From assembly GCA_036768485.1 (NCBI GenBank), contig JAVLUZ010000768.1:347743-411742 (forward strand): a stretch of DNA of 64,000 bases. The letters are read 5' to 3'. Under the pieces are notes generated by a model that was not told where the DNA came from, searched no databases, and worked only from the letters and a program-made list of their open reading frames with translations. Source of the DNA: Mermis nigrescens (Eukaryota > Nematoda > Enoplea > Mermithida > Mermithidae). The position numbers and the translations under genes were made by a program. This document shows positions 1-11,782 of the stretch, piece by piece (the first letter of the stretch is position 1; each line of letters begins with the position of its first letter).

Positions 1-689
1 AAACAAACATACTCGTAGGTACAGGTAGATGTTTTGAATGTACATCCTAGTACAAAAATTTTTCTGTGAAAACAGATTAAAGTCAAATGGATACATAAAA
101 GTTAAATATTTTTTACAAAAATCTTCAAGGCAGACTAGAAACTGTTCAGAACTAAGGTGATTTTAAAACCAATTCAGCAGATGCCATTTAAGATAGAGAT
201 GGTAAATTTCAGCTAGATTACATTCTGTGATTCAGGGGAAATTGGGGTCTAGAGACCCCTGAATCAAAAATCGGGAATTTTTCGGAAAAATATGGCAAAA
301 CGAAGCTAAAAGTGGATGAAAATCTAAAATTTTCCGAAAAAGTGCCTGAAATTGATAAGAGTGGATAGCTTCTACATTTGTTATATTGTTATATTTTAGC
401 CTTTGAGACCATTTTGGCTCGAAAAAGCTATGCCGGTCTCATCTTAGTACCCAGACCTTGCTGTGTCTCTGTGGTTGCGCTCTTACTTCTTATTTAGCAT
501 TCAATTATTCGATATCTGACGTCTTCTGGTGACTTGTAAATCAGATTTTCAGATTTTTTGTTTTGTTTCGTTGAGAGTTTGCGCGAATCGTTTTTGGCAT
601 TCTGGATTTTCGGACTTCAAACTTTACTAGCGGTTAAGAAGGCAAGCGATTTTTTCGTATTTTCAAATTTTTCATCTAATTTGGGCAAA
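1..689. other. Left-edge intergenic sequence
   Basis: No coding exon is supported. 400-470 resembles the repeat seen at 3500-3600 and 15880-16000 (a 'gaccattttggctcgaaaaagct' type core). Confidence 0.4.
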
Positions 690-733
690 TTAAACACGGC
701 TGATGAAAGCAACGCGGCCTTCTCCATATTTTG
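690..733 (-). CDS. Membrane-protein gene, terminal exon 4
   Basis: The acceptor AATTATAG is followed by two bases completing GCA (Ala), then KYGEGRVAFISRV and TAA at 692-690. The intron before it is only 84 bp. The last three residues, S-R-V, suit a PDZ-binding end. A longer frame opening at an ATG (726) also runs through this stretch, so the reading frame rests on phase continuity. Confidence 0.45.
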
Positions 734-3700
734 CTATAATTTTAGAATTTTTTATTCAATTTGATTTAGATAAATTTAATTAAAAAACTGAAATGCCCAT
801 GTTGCACAAATGTATACCTGAAGCAGGAATATTCCTTGTGAATTGGTCGACGTCAGTTTTGTACGTTTCGTATTGAGAACGTTGGGAGGGAGAGGCGGCC
901 CGGATAGGCGAGCCTCTCACTGGAATAACGCGTTCGGTTGTCAAACCTCCTCTGAAACCATTCACAAAATAAACAAAATAAATAATGAAAATATAAATAT
1001 AAAAATAAAATACATACGATATACAAAATAAAATAAAATGTAGAATAAGTTAAATTAAAAAATTTATTAAACTCTATCCATTTATATCAAAAAATCGAGA
1101 GAAAAAGGAAAATGTTCTCAAAAGTTAAATCTAGGAATCTGCAGCTTTCTTATTCTAGGGGTATAGAACCACGAACCCTCCACACCCATTCGATGTACTC
1201 GATGTTTAAAACATATTGCTCAACCCTCAAATTTACTCGAAATAACCTAGATTTTTGTAAAAGCATTTTTTGCTTGTCATTTCGATAGATTGAGAACTAT
1301 TGATCTATAGAAAATGTGAATTTTCCTGTGTGATCGATTTTTAACCATTTCCGTCCATCTAGAATTTCCGGACCCACAAAATTTTGACCATGTGCGAGTG
1401 CACAAAAGGAGTTCGGATGGTTCAGTAGGTCGGTTTATTATTTACAATCACTATGGAGCATAAAGCTCTGTGGAAGGCTTAGGACCACAGGTGCATTCCA
1501 TGGCCAGCCCAGAGGGTCAGTTTTTCTTAGGGGATCAGCCAAGAGCTTTTAAAAGTCGGAACGACCTCAAAAACTAGTATTACGCCAAAAAAGTGTAAAA
1601 ACTATGTAAATGCATTGTTTCTGGCCAATTTCAAGCATTGTTGAAAAATATTCACTTTCATCCATTTTTGGTCTTCATTTTTCCTTATTTTACAAAGAAA
1701 ATTTTTAAATTTTTTCATTCTAAGGTTTATGCCCCCCTACTCCCCCGTGCATGTATGGTCTGGCTATCTCAAACTCTGTTTAACTTCTACTGTAGAATCC
1801 GCAAACTCCGCCAACAATTACAATTACATTTTTGCAAAGAAATTTTTTTTATTTCAAGAAGCAAATGGAATGCGCTCGATTAAGAACCCTCACTTTTGAA
1901 ATATTTTTGACCCCCGGACCCTCAAAATTTTGCCACTGTTCATATATCCTCAATGTGACAAATACCTATCTGTATACATCTCGCCTCCTCGTCGATCCAT
2001 TGATTTTGGGCGCCATTGCCTTGGATCGGCTGTAGAATCGATTCTGTTGACTTCGAAGTCCAATATCCTTGGTTCGGCTCCATGTCTATATCCCTCCGAG
2101 TCCTCGTATTTTTGACCGTAAACCGCGGGCGGAGGGGGCCTGGGTGGCGGCGGCTTTTTTATGTAGTGGCCATCACTGGTCACTTTGCCATTGCTGTAGT
2201 ACCAACCCCTGGCTTGCTTGTTGGTGTTTTCAATATTTTCTCATTGAAAAGGTAACATTCATTGAGGGTAAGAACCAGACGTGATCCTGGGTGGGGGGTT
2301 TGAAGGTTAGTTTCAACCCCAGAGAACTTATCTTCCCAGAAAGTTTTCAGCCCCCTAGAATCCACGATTTTCCAAAGATACCGGAAAATTCGTAGAAAAA
2401 AAGCGCTGGTTTTAGCGTTTTTAGCAGACTGTTTGCTCAGAATGTTCAAATTTTCGGCGCTAGTGCAATAAAATCATTTTTGACTATATTTTCTTTAATT
2501 TAATCGAATTTTTCTCATGTTTTTTCTGAATTTTTTTATATTTTTACGCTCTGAAAAGATAGAACATCGTCAGAACTCGTATTTGATGCGTATATACATT
2601 TTTAAGCCCAGAATGGCACTTTAAACTTTCACCTTATCAGAATTCCTGTGCATGTCTGGTAAGCGCCGGACATGGGCGTGAGGGGTTCTGGAATTTTAGA
2701 CCCGAGAATCCAAAATAACACCTGTTGATTGCGGTAACCAGCTAGAATTAAATTTTTGTTACTTTTTGATGATTTCGCCCATGAGGCTCTTTGGAATTCG
2801 ACTGCTACCTTTATATGTATGGTGAGAACATTTTTTTATTGAAAAAGGCTGCATTAAGGAGAGATATCGAAATAAAATTTTAAAAGTTCCAAAAAACATT
2901 AAAAAATTCATTATGCAATGACCCCAAACTTAAATGAGAAACTTGCGACTTATTAATTAAATGTTAGAAACATAAATTTTGCTGCAATCAGCTAACATTT
3001 TCACAGAAATAAACGACTTCATTAAATGCGTTTCTTTGCTTCAATTGATAACGCAAAGAAAGTGAATGTATTTTACTAAAACGTTAAATAGCGTCAAAAC
3101 ATAAAATAAATTAGATGATTAATTTTGGGAGACGCAAGAGCGCATTTGTTCATTTTCTTGAGAGGAGTTGAAGGGATTTTTGACCCTGGAACAGCTTATA
3201 ATTAGCTGTTACATTAATAAAACCCACAGACCACAGCTAAATTTAATCTTCTAAAAAATGCAGAATGAAGCATTTTTAACAATATTTGATACGACTAAGT
3301 TTTGGTGCATCGTCAAATAGTCGGTTGTTTCTCCAGCTTGATACATACACACGACACAACACGACACGAGTATAATACTTTTCGAAAATTTTTAATTTTT
3401 GAAAATTCAGAAAAAATATTATGACAGAAGACATACACAAATGCATTGATCAAAAAAGAATAATCTCTAATGGCTGAAGCTCACACCGTTGACTCGCGAA
3501 GATGACTATAGATACACAGCATGATCGATCTGGGGAGGTCAAAAATCGAGCTTCTCCGGGTCAAAATGACCTCAAAAACTGGTATAAGCGCTAAGAAAGC
3601 TTAGATTACGTTATTAATCAATTTCTGGTCAATTTGAAGGACTTTTAGAGAAAACTTTTAATTTTCATTAATTTTTGACCTTTATTTTGCCCATTTTCCC

Positions 3701-4853
3701 CACAAAATTTTCATTTTTCCATTCTGGGGGCCTACACCTCCCCTCGACGCGCATGCCTGGTAATGACTAAATTGTATTTTTTCTGTTAAGCTTACTTTAT
3801 CACTGAAAATGTCATTTTGCATTATTTCCGTACGGATGCTTAAAATTTAATAATGTAAAAATCTTGCATTTTTAAATTCTGGCTTTAATATTTGAACAGA
3901 CTTAAAGAACGATTAAGATTTTATTCTGCATCAAGTAAGAACCAGGTTCTCGAATGAATAGGCAGACCATAATTTTTATTTATCTTAAAGAGACCCCCTG
4001 AAGCACAGATGGATTAGAAAGCTTGATGAGAGGGCTCTCACTCAAAATTCGAAAAACCGCGCAGTTTCCTCATATAAAATTATATTCTCACAATCCTTTT
4101 CGTTTTCTATGATTTTCAGTGGTCAATGAGTAGATGTTAATGGAAACGTTGAAAAATGGTGTCTTTGCTTCTGCCATCAATTTTTTTGTCTTTTATCTTT
4201 GAAAAATTTTGAAGCTTGTCATAGCCCTTCTCCCCGGAAATTCTACTCTGTCTTGTTCGATCGGGAAGACGAGAAGGTAAAATGAAGGTTTAAGTCAAGA
4301 ACATACATGCACGCCGAACTTTTCAGTCTGCTCCCCCAGAATAATAAAAACTAATTTCCTTGGGAAAATAAAGTAAAGTAAGAACCGGATGAAAATTAAA
4401 AATTCAAAGAGTTAGATGTTAATTGGAAGCTGATGGATTAACACGGTCCTATGTATTACTATTATAGCATCTATTTCCTGTTTTTGAGGTCATCTTAGTT
4501 TAAAAACTGTCTGACTCCCACCGGTCATGCTGGTCATGATTAAAATAATCGTTATCGCAGTATATGGTATAATTGCCCACGTAAAGAAATTCTAGACTCG
4601 TCTACTGATTTATTATTTTTTAATAATTAATTATTTACTTGTAATCGAGTAAAAGTTTCTTGAGCCAAATCTTGTAAACGAGGCAAAACGCTAAAACGAC
4701 CAAAATCAAGCCGCCGATAAAGCTGCCTAAGAAGACGCCAATTTTGTAGCCATCCGATGCCGTAAGCCCGGCGTCGCCTGGGAGAAATTGGTCAAAAAAC
4801 AATATCAGTAATAGCCCGGATCCAAAAGTGGACCAATTAAATTCGGCGCCCAT
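690..4853 (-). CDS. Four-exon gene for a 211-residue single-pass membrane protein, family unknown
   Basis: Coding exons are 4853-4639, 2208-1966, 951-818 and 733-690; introns are 2430, 1014 and 84 bp. Phases agree at every join (2, 2, 1) and the total is 636 nt including TAA. The product starts MGAEFNWSTFGSGLLLILFF, which looks like a signal peptide or signal anchor. A short linker is followed by a strong membrane helix (about residues 38-64, GVFLGSFIGGLILVV then KIWLKK). The tail is proline-rich (PPPPRPPPP at about residues 92-100), then charged and rich in Y, R and D, and ends ISRV, which fits a class I PDZ ligand. Reading this as a type I membrane protein with a tiny ectodomain is inference. 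I do not recognise the family. No start upstream of 4853 and no canonical poly(A) hexamer were seen. It could still be a 3' fragment of a longer gene. Confidence 0.6.
818..951 (-). CDS. Membrane-protein gene, exon 3
   Basis: A strong acceptor (T-rich tract then GGTTTCAG) lies upstream and the donor TTCAG|GTATAC ends the exon. The first base completes AGA (Arg) with the AG left by exon 2. It encodes GGLTTERVIPVRGSPIRAAS and more Ser/Arg/Thr-rich tail. GC content is well above the flanks. Confidence 0.6.
1130..1765. repeat. Intronic interspersed repeat remnants (intron 2 of the membrane-protein gene)
   Basis: This holds diverged repeat blocks such as 'gacctcaaaaactagtatta' at 1562 and a C-rich end finishing in gtgcatgtatggtc near 1745-1760. 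The same modules recur at 3545-3770 and around 8.1 kb. No exon is seen. Confidence 0.4.
1966..2208 (-). CDS. Membrane-protein gene, exon 2 (proline-rich tail)
   Basis: The acceptor is CCAG at 2210-2209 and the donor is AG|GTATTT at 1966/1965. One base completes the AAG Lys codon from exon 1. The exon gives GWYYSNGKVTSDGHYIKK, then the polyproline stretch, then YGQKYEDSEGYRHG. The acceptor tract is not very pyrimidine-rich, so the 5' edge is the least certain boundary. Confidence 0.55.
2280..2661 (-). repeat. Interspersed repeat family A, copy
   Basis: It runs in reverse from a gtgatcctgggtgggggg end to cagaattcctgtgcatgtctgg. Between these lie the family-A landmarks: G-rich block, 'tcgtagaaaaa', a decayed centre and 'tctgaaaagatagaacatcg'. 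It sits in the first intron of the membrane-protein gene. Confidence 0.6.
3500..3770. repeat. Interspersed repeat (dispersed module)
   Basis: The block from gatacacagcatgatcgatc to the C-rich end near 3765 matches, in opposite orientation, the block ending at about 16005. It is non-coding and lies in intron 1 of the membrane-protein gene. Confidence 0.4.
4639..4853 (-). CDS. Membrane-protein gene, exon 1
   Basis: The ATG at 4853 opens 71 codons plus two bases (AA) and ends at donor AA|GTAAAT. If unspliced, a TAA follows at once, so it also reads as a 72-residue open frame. GC content is clearly above the flanks. It encodes the hydrophobic N-terminus and the membrane helix with Lys-rich stop-transfer residues. 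Confidence 0.6.
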
Positions 4854-7770
4854 TTCATTTAGCCAAAATAAATTTGGCCAACAAAAGTCTTAGAAGACGA
4901 CGATTAATCAGGATTGATCGTATTCGACAAAAAGAATTATCCGCTTAGCGCATTCTTAGCGAAGAATAAACGAAAAGAATAGCATTATAAGTTGGCCCAA
5001 TGTTTACCGTAATAAGTCGGGAACTAGTTTGTGTAGGGAAATTTATTCCGAAAAATAAACAAAGCTTTATGCTTATTCAATTTGGATGGACGCAAGTGCG
5101 TTAGCAATGCGAATAAGCTTGATGTGGTTAAGCTGTGCACGCTAATTTATATAGCTTATTGCTTTTTAGTCCATGGCACCAGATATCGACATTTGTTCAT
5201 TCGGCCTGTTAAATCACTATTTGAAAATATTTGCAAAATTAACTCATATCACAGCAAATAAACTATTCTCTGATTGGTCGATCAGAAAATGAAAATATTG
5301 CCTTAATCATTTGCATTAAGTGCCACGACAAAAAGTTACTGTATAGAAAGATAGAGTACTCACAGTACTAGGCGCACACATGGACGTATAGGGCCTGGAT
5401 TCTCCGTTTTACCGAGAATCCGGCGGATCCTCCCAGAAGTTGATAAACCTATCGAATTTTAAATGCTATTTATGGCGATTTCGCCCCATCGGACCCTCAG
5501 AATTTGACTGCTGATGTCCATCAATGTTTATGTAGGTGGCAAGGCAAGGCGTGCCAAGATAATTTTGAATTGGGAGCCCTCCAGAAATGTCAATTCCGAA
5601 GAATGACTCATTTTTAGCCTTAAGCATCACACTTAAGTACGACGTCGTGCTCGACGCAATTTTATCTTATTATTTCGATTATTTGTATCGTTTTTATTGA
5701 ACAATAAGATTAGCATAATTAATTAGTAATTAATCAGGTATTTTAAATGCAAATACTATTATATATTCCATTATTTCATTTATATTACTTATTCCCCTTA
5801 TTCCCTATTCGATTATATAATTCGATTTTACTCAAATTTAAGAAGAAAAATAACCGATTTCTTTTACTCGTTGCGCTTTTTCTTCGAAGAAGTCCCAATT
5901 TTTGAAGAAAATAACATCAAGGCGATGAGTGAATAATCGTAGAAAATGAAAACAGGTTGCTCCTAAAATAGATTAATGTCTCTCAATCCAGTTAGTCAAG
6001 GGAGGGAACTCTGTTGCACTAAATTAAAAATAAACCCACACGAGTAAGATGGAAAGCGGTCCACTACACTGTACAGAAAAGCCGAAAACTTTTACTACGC
6101 AGGTTCTCATGCATTCGATTAAGAATGAGGCAAAGTTAAACGCGCTTACACATGTACACATGCATTCTATTCAAAACTATGCTACAGAAATATAAGTTGG
6201 TTAAGTAATTCGTTTACATCTGCGACAATTTTGTGCGACATCAAGTCGACTGGTTTACGCAAATCGCGATTGACATTCCAAAATGCATTTATTTGTTGAC
6301 CACGTCGGCACAGGGCCTAGCCCTAAATTTGCATATTAATAATAACTGCATATGTAACATTAGGGTGGGCAAACGTGGAGTAAAATTGAATTCGTCTGAT
6401 GGTCCGTGTGCGCGCCTAATGCAATACTTGTTCTCTTTAGAACTTTCCAATGATGGCAGAAATGTAATCTAGTTTGATATTAATAAATCATAATTTTGCG
6501 ACGCAAGGGTGCGCAGTATGTCGGGACTTTATATGTACATGAGAAACTTTGGTAAACTCACAAAATGTCCGAACGTGAGCACTGCTAATTATTGCCAAAA
6601 CTTGGGTTAATTTTGCATGTAACTTGATGCACGGGCATAAGTAAATTTTTGTTAGGCTGCAGAGCAGTCGAGAGGCAGACATTTCGCTTATCAAAAAAGT
6701 CAAAATGATAACGGGCTTACTTGGCCTTATTTATCAGCAGGCAGAGTTGCGGTTTCCTAACTTTTTCCATAAAATTGAAAAATAATTCCGAGAATCCGTT
6801 ATTTATGCGCAAATTAGCAAGTTTTATTCACAAATTTACTTTTAGTGCTGCGTTTTTTTGTGAAATAGTTTGAAACATCCTTCTTTTCGAAAAATGCTCA
6901 TACTGAGTATTTCACTGAGCATCATTTACACACAAAAATCTGGTGACGTCGAACGCTCGAAGTTTTAGGAAAGCAATAGCCTGTTAAGTATGTTGATGCT
7001 CGCAACTAAAATCATTAATCCATTCACTGTTCCATACTCTTGAAGTGATAATTATTAGTATCGTCACTTCAGTAAAATGAAAAATAATTAGGTCGTCTAG
7101 CCATAAATATTTTTAAGCATCATAAAATCTTCATCACGCGTCTTGTTAATTAGAAAAAGCCAGAAATTGTCATACATAATTACTGAAAAAACTATCAAAA
7201 CACTTGTAAATAATTGCCAGAAATAAAAAATATAGTTTATCTCGTACCCAGGTGTGGATGGCAGCACTCTCGTTTCTCCCTATCAAGTCCGTGCAAGACA
7301 AGACGTGCATCCGATATTTGTTTTCAGTTAGCTGCTTTGGAACAGCGTTTTTTGAGCTTCCTAATGCTGCTTTTTGTAAAGAAATGTAAAGATATAAAAA
7401 ATTTCTAGAAAAATCGGGTGTGATTTCTCCCCAAAGTTTCCAAGTTTTATCAGTGACAAAGTCACTTGAAAATTATATTTATAAAACTGCTCTCCTACGG
7501 TATGCTTATGAGAAAATGCAAATACCAATTAACCTACTGGCAATCTACTTTGATATCTGCGTGGAAACTGCGTTTTAGTTGTGTTTCGAAGTGTTTCAGG
7601 AAATTTTAAATAAATAAGTCAGTTTACTAGTTTATTTCGAGATTCGAAAAGTCTTCAGTAATTTAATTTTATTGAATTTCTTTCATATTTCTATGAGATA
7701 CAATCCAAAAGCCCACATCGGGTGAGATGTAAAAAAATATTCAATTTTTGGAGAAACGATCGTAAGTGTT
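4854..7770. other. Upstream region of the membrane-protein gene
   Basis: It should contain the promoter of the - strand gene, but no TATA box or initiator can be named with confidence. A diverged family-B-like copy lies at about 5375-5530. The rest is AT-rich, and the short open frames at 6233-6703 and 7214-7408 have no start context or homology that I recognise. Confidence 0.35.
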
Positions 7771-7771
7771 T

Positions 7772-8000
7772 TTATTTTAGCTTTTTACTTTTTTCCGAAT
7801 CTTCTGTTTGTGTCATTTCATATTGGCCCGGGCGATTAACCTGTTTTAACACTGGTTGACATCCTGTATTCACGTGTTCCGGTAAGTGAAAAAGAAGAAG
7901 CGTGAGTATAAAGGCACTGCCGGTCTGGAAGATCGATTGGTCTGAGGTCAGATGAGATAGCTCCTTTGAGCCTAAATCAGCTTCGGAAAACTGGTGCACA
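7772..8000 (-). CDS. Possible terminal exon, hypothetical protein
   Basis: Open frame after a possible acceptor (CTGTTTTAG, exon from about 8000), stop TAA at 7774-7772, with AATAAA overlapping just beyond. It encodes a Ser/Asp-rich start, a hydrophobic stretch (AFILTLLLFHLP) and a polar end (TQTEDSEKSKKLK). GC content and codon variety exceed the surroundings. A CAG|GTTAAT inside it could be a donor. No upstream exon or family was recognised. Confidence 0.25.
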
Positions 8001-8829
8001 TGCTAAAACAGCGTACATCGACCTTTTAATCGATATTTTTGGTTAATTACTTTCGCAAAAAAACTTGATTTCAATAGTATTATTGGCCTTTATTTTGCCA
8101 AATTGTCCCTATAAAATTTTCCGTTTTTCAATTTGCGGGATCTGAAGCACAAATGAATGCGGGAGGAGGGTTTTGGGAATTCTGACCCGCCGAATCTAAT
8201 AGCCAACAGAAACCGACAGATCTCAGAATTGGATTTTTGGCATTTTTGCGATTTTAACACATCTTCCAAAATTTTGTTGCTGGACCCTAATCCCATTCAA
8301 GTACATGCTTTGCTATCCCTTGCACAGCCGCATATTGTCCTCCAACATAATGAGCAAAGGATGTTTAATCAATATTTTTAATGCTTATTTAAATATTTAT
8401 GAAAATTTACATATGTTCATCTAATATTTATTAATATTTGATTTATAATTTAAAACTTTAAAAAGATATACATACGAGATATACGACGTGATTGTGCAAT
8501 TTTAAATTAGTAATTTTGTACAGTCACTGTCACATCATGAGCTTGCAATCATACATGGGCAGCAGCCGAATTTTGTGGGTCTGGGTAATGTAAAACTGAC
8601 GAAAAAACATGCCGCCACCTCCCTCCCCACGCTCACGTGCGCTTGTAATCCTCGTTTCAGAATTTCCCAGTCACACTATCATAGGTAGCGCGTTAGCGCG
8701 TACCTATAATATGCTGGGTACCCCCAACACCTGGGCACCCCCTACAGCTATAACGGGACACTTCTGGAAGGTGCGGTTTTTTTAAAAGAAAGATAATAAA
8801 AAAATTCGCTGCCCGTGTTTTTTGTTTTT

Positions 8830-10800
8830 TCTTGAAACTCAAAATTGACTGTGTAAAGAAGGTGTAAAGTTTTTGTGTAACGTTATAACATAGGACAAAT
8901 TTTGGGACCTTTTTACTGCGGCATGTGGACAACTGAGTATTGATGACTCGAAGGATTGAACAGAATAGGATAATAGAGGGATGAATTCTACAGATGACAC
9001 TTTTTTTTGTTTTTTGAAATTCGCATTATTTATCGAACGGCAGTGTAAAGAGTGCGAAAATCTGGGAGTGAAAAAGCACTTTTTGGTCGAGTTTTCAACC
9101 TTCCTATGTCCGATACTAACTCCGGTTATGAGGTTTTTAAAATGTTTTCTGACAGAAATGTAGAGCGGATCAAGGGCTACATTCTGCATATAAGCAAAGT
9201 CTTCTATGCTCTATGGTGAGTTAGATCCTGGGGTTTAAAGTTTACACTCTAGTGGATGGTGTAAAAAAACGGATTTTAACTAAGATTTCTCTGCCAAATT
9301 TTTCCGCTTATGAGTCAGTGCAAATCGAAGACAGCATTAATAAAGTGCCTCACAGGGGCTAAACATCGCAGCAAACCGCATTTAAAAAAACGCAATATTG
9401 AGTTATTTATGGGGGTGTAAAGTTCGAAATCAGAGGTAAAAAATGGGCTAAAAAACACGTTTTTTCCGAAGTTTGATTGATAAATCATGCCAAATAATTT
9501 TTGCAACAGAATTTTTGGCACACAGGAATGTACTACGATTTAAAAGCTACAAATTGTACCAAACCGAATTTCTTTAAACTCAATGGGGAGTTCGGTACGG
9601 AATTTTAAAGTTTACAGTGTTCTAAATGATGGAAAATACGTTTTTGTTGCGTTTTTTGTTCGCCACTTTCTCCGTCCAGAAGTCGGGATAAGTCTAATAG
9701 AATAAAAATAAAGTGCTTTATATCGGGTGCATGTCAAAGCAAATTGTCTATACATTAATATTTAGCGAGTGTAAAGTCAAAAATTTGGAGTTTTAAATGC
9801 GTTTCTGTCTTGTTTTTTCTGCCTGCTTCTCCGGTTACGAGTCAGGGACACGTTTATCAAGTCTAGAAATGGACCAGGAATCAAATTTGATATGCCAGTC
9901 TGGCGCATATGTTTACACTCTACGGTGTTGTAAAGTAGTTTACACCAATTGTTAGTTTGCCCATAGAACATTATGTAGACTTAATTTTTTCATAAATATT
10001 AATCGTAATATCGGAACAATATCAAAATTACGAATCTGACTAAAATCTTCTTTACACTAGGTGTTTACATGAAGTTTACACTACATATATATTTATCTTC
10101 GTTTTTGAGCATTCCTGAAACCTAATTTTTCTTGGAGCCTAGAAGTTTTCAAAGGATCAAATGTGAGACGTCACGTAGGCGCGTTTGTTTACATCCAACA
10201 GTGATGTAAAGTAGTTTACATTCATTGTTTATATGTCCTCAGACCATTGTAGAGACATAATTTTTTCATGAATGTTGATCATAATATCCGAGTAATTTTT
10301 TACACTGCATGTTAGCCTTTGTTCTAGAGCATTGCAAAAATCGAAATTTTTTCCTGAGATATAAAAATTTACAGGGAATGAAATATATACGTCAATTGGG
10401 CGCGCTTGCTTACACTCAGCAGTATTGCAAAGTGGTTTAAACCTAATGTTTATTGTCTTTAAAACATTATGGAGACTCATTTTTCCATAAATGTTGAAAG
10501 AAATATCGGAGCAATATCAAAATTACGAATCCGACTAAAATATTCTTTACGCTATGTGTTTGTGTAAAGTTTACGTTACGTGTTAACCTAATTCGATAGA
10601 CTTGCAGAGACTTTGTAACTGAAGTCAAGAAATTTTCAAGGATTCATATGTGAGACATCAATTAAGTGAGTTTGTTTACCCTCAAAAGTAATCTAAAGTG
10701 ATTTAAAAATTATGTTCAAGTGTCCTTAGATCATTGAAGAGATGTAATTTTGTCTTAAATGGGTTGCATTAAAGTTAAATCTTTCTTAGCCGTGTTTATA
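8830..10800. repeat. Degenerate tandem array, unit about 180 bp drifting to 220-275 bp
   Basis: The motif 'gtgtaaag' or 'gtttacact' returns near 9045, 9230, 9410, 9600, 9770, 9931, 10206, 10427 and 10693. Satellite phrases around it also repeat: 'ttatgaggtttt', 'cttatgagtcagtgcaaa', 'ggttacgagtcaggga', and 'ttttttcataaatattaatc' with 'ttttttcatgaatgttgatc'. Units are strongly diverged, so this is an old satellite. Open frames across it on the - strand are by-products. Confidence 0.6.
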
Positions 10801-11394
10801 ATATGTTTCACAAAATCTTGCACATGGAGAGCTATCGTTTAATTGATGTAAATTGCCTGCAAAAGTGGTTTAAAATGAACCAACAATCACACTACTGTGC
10901 ACAGAAGTCGACAAAGATATACAGCTTTATTGTAATCATGTACATTAATAAGCCGTAAACTGTTAGTATTCTCTACACCTAGTAGTTGTGTAAAGTTTGC
11001 ACTATTCATTTGTTGTTAATATGTAGTCTATACTACAAATTTATTTTACTACCAAATCAAAGCGTTAGTGTTCCTTACATTTGATATTTGCGTGAAGTTT
11101 TTGAATTTTTGCCGAAAATCTTTGCCTTCTAATTTACCAACATCCCGCCTTTTCCATTTTCTTGAAGTTTAAAATCTTTTATAATTCTCTCATAATTTAA
11201 TGGTAGGTTTTAACTTTAAGTTTCTCTTGGTTTACAACTCTCGCTTAGCAAGCTCATTTTTCAAAACTTTTCATAGTGATCAGATTAGTTGCGTTTAGTT
11301 TGGAATTGGTGGACGGTCGTTATTTTATTACTCGGCTTAAATAAACCAAGTGACTATCTTTTGATTATTTTCTTCATCGCAAATTCAAACACCC
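10800..11394. other. AT-rich spacer
   Basis: It holds a few more 'gtaaagtttgcac' echoes of the preceding array (to about 11100). No gene or structured element was seen. Confidence 0.4.
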
Positions 11395-11475
11395 AATTTT
11401 CAATTTGAAAATTGACCCAATTTTCAATTTGAAAATTGATCCAATTTCAATTTGAAAATTGAAAATTGGGTGTTT
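11395..11475. repeat. Tandem palindromic units
   Basis: The palindrome caattttcaatttgaaaatt(g) occurs three times, spaced by 'acc' or 'atcc', and ends in tgaaaattgggtg, itself the complement of the start. The block can fold in several registers. Confidence 0.7.
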
Positions 11476-11782
11476 TCAATTTCAAAAGTCACAACACATT
11501 GTGCTTGTGTATTGATTGAGTGAGGATTTGCAATGTGAATTCGTTGGTTAAATTTTTGTGCTTGATTATAAGTGAACTGCACATTAAGAAGAAATAACTT
11601 AATGCAGTTTTAATTTGAAAATGGATGGTGTCAATAAGGTTGTCTTGTTTAAAAAGGATAATGCTGATGTTAAGAACAATATTGTTTTCCGCGTTCTTGG
11701 ACTGTTGTCATTATTGTGGCATGTTACTGATTGTGTTTACTGACTGATGTACTGAAATCACGCTAATTAAAAGTAGTGTACT

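Noticed and set aside
6233..6703. Open frames on both strands around 6.2-6.7 kb
   Set aside because: They have no ATG in context, no splice-site pair and no homology recognised; composition matches the flanks.
8839..9189. 116-codon open frame on the - strand
   Set aside because: It falls in the degenerate tandem array. Composition is low in complexity and no family is recognised.
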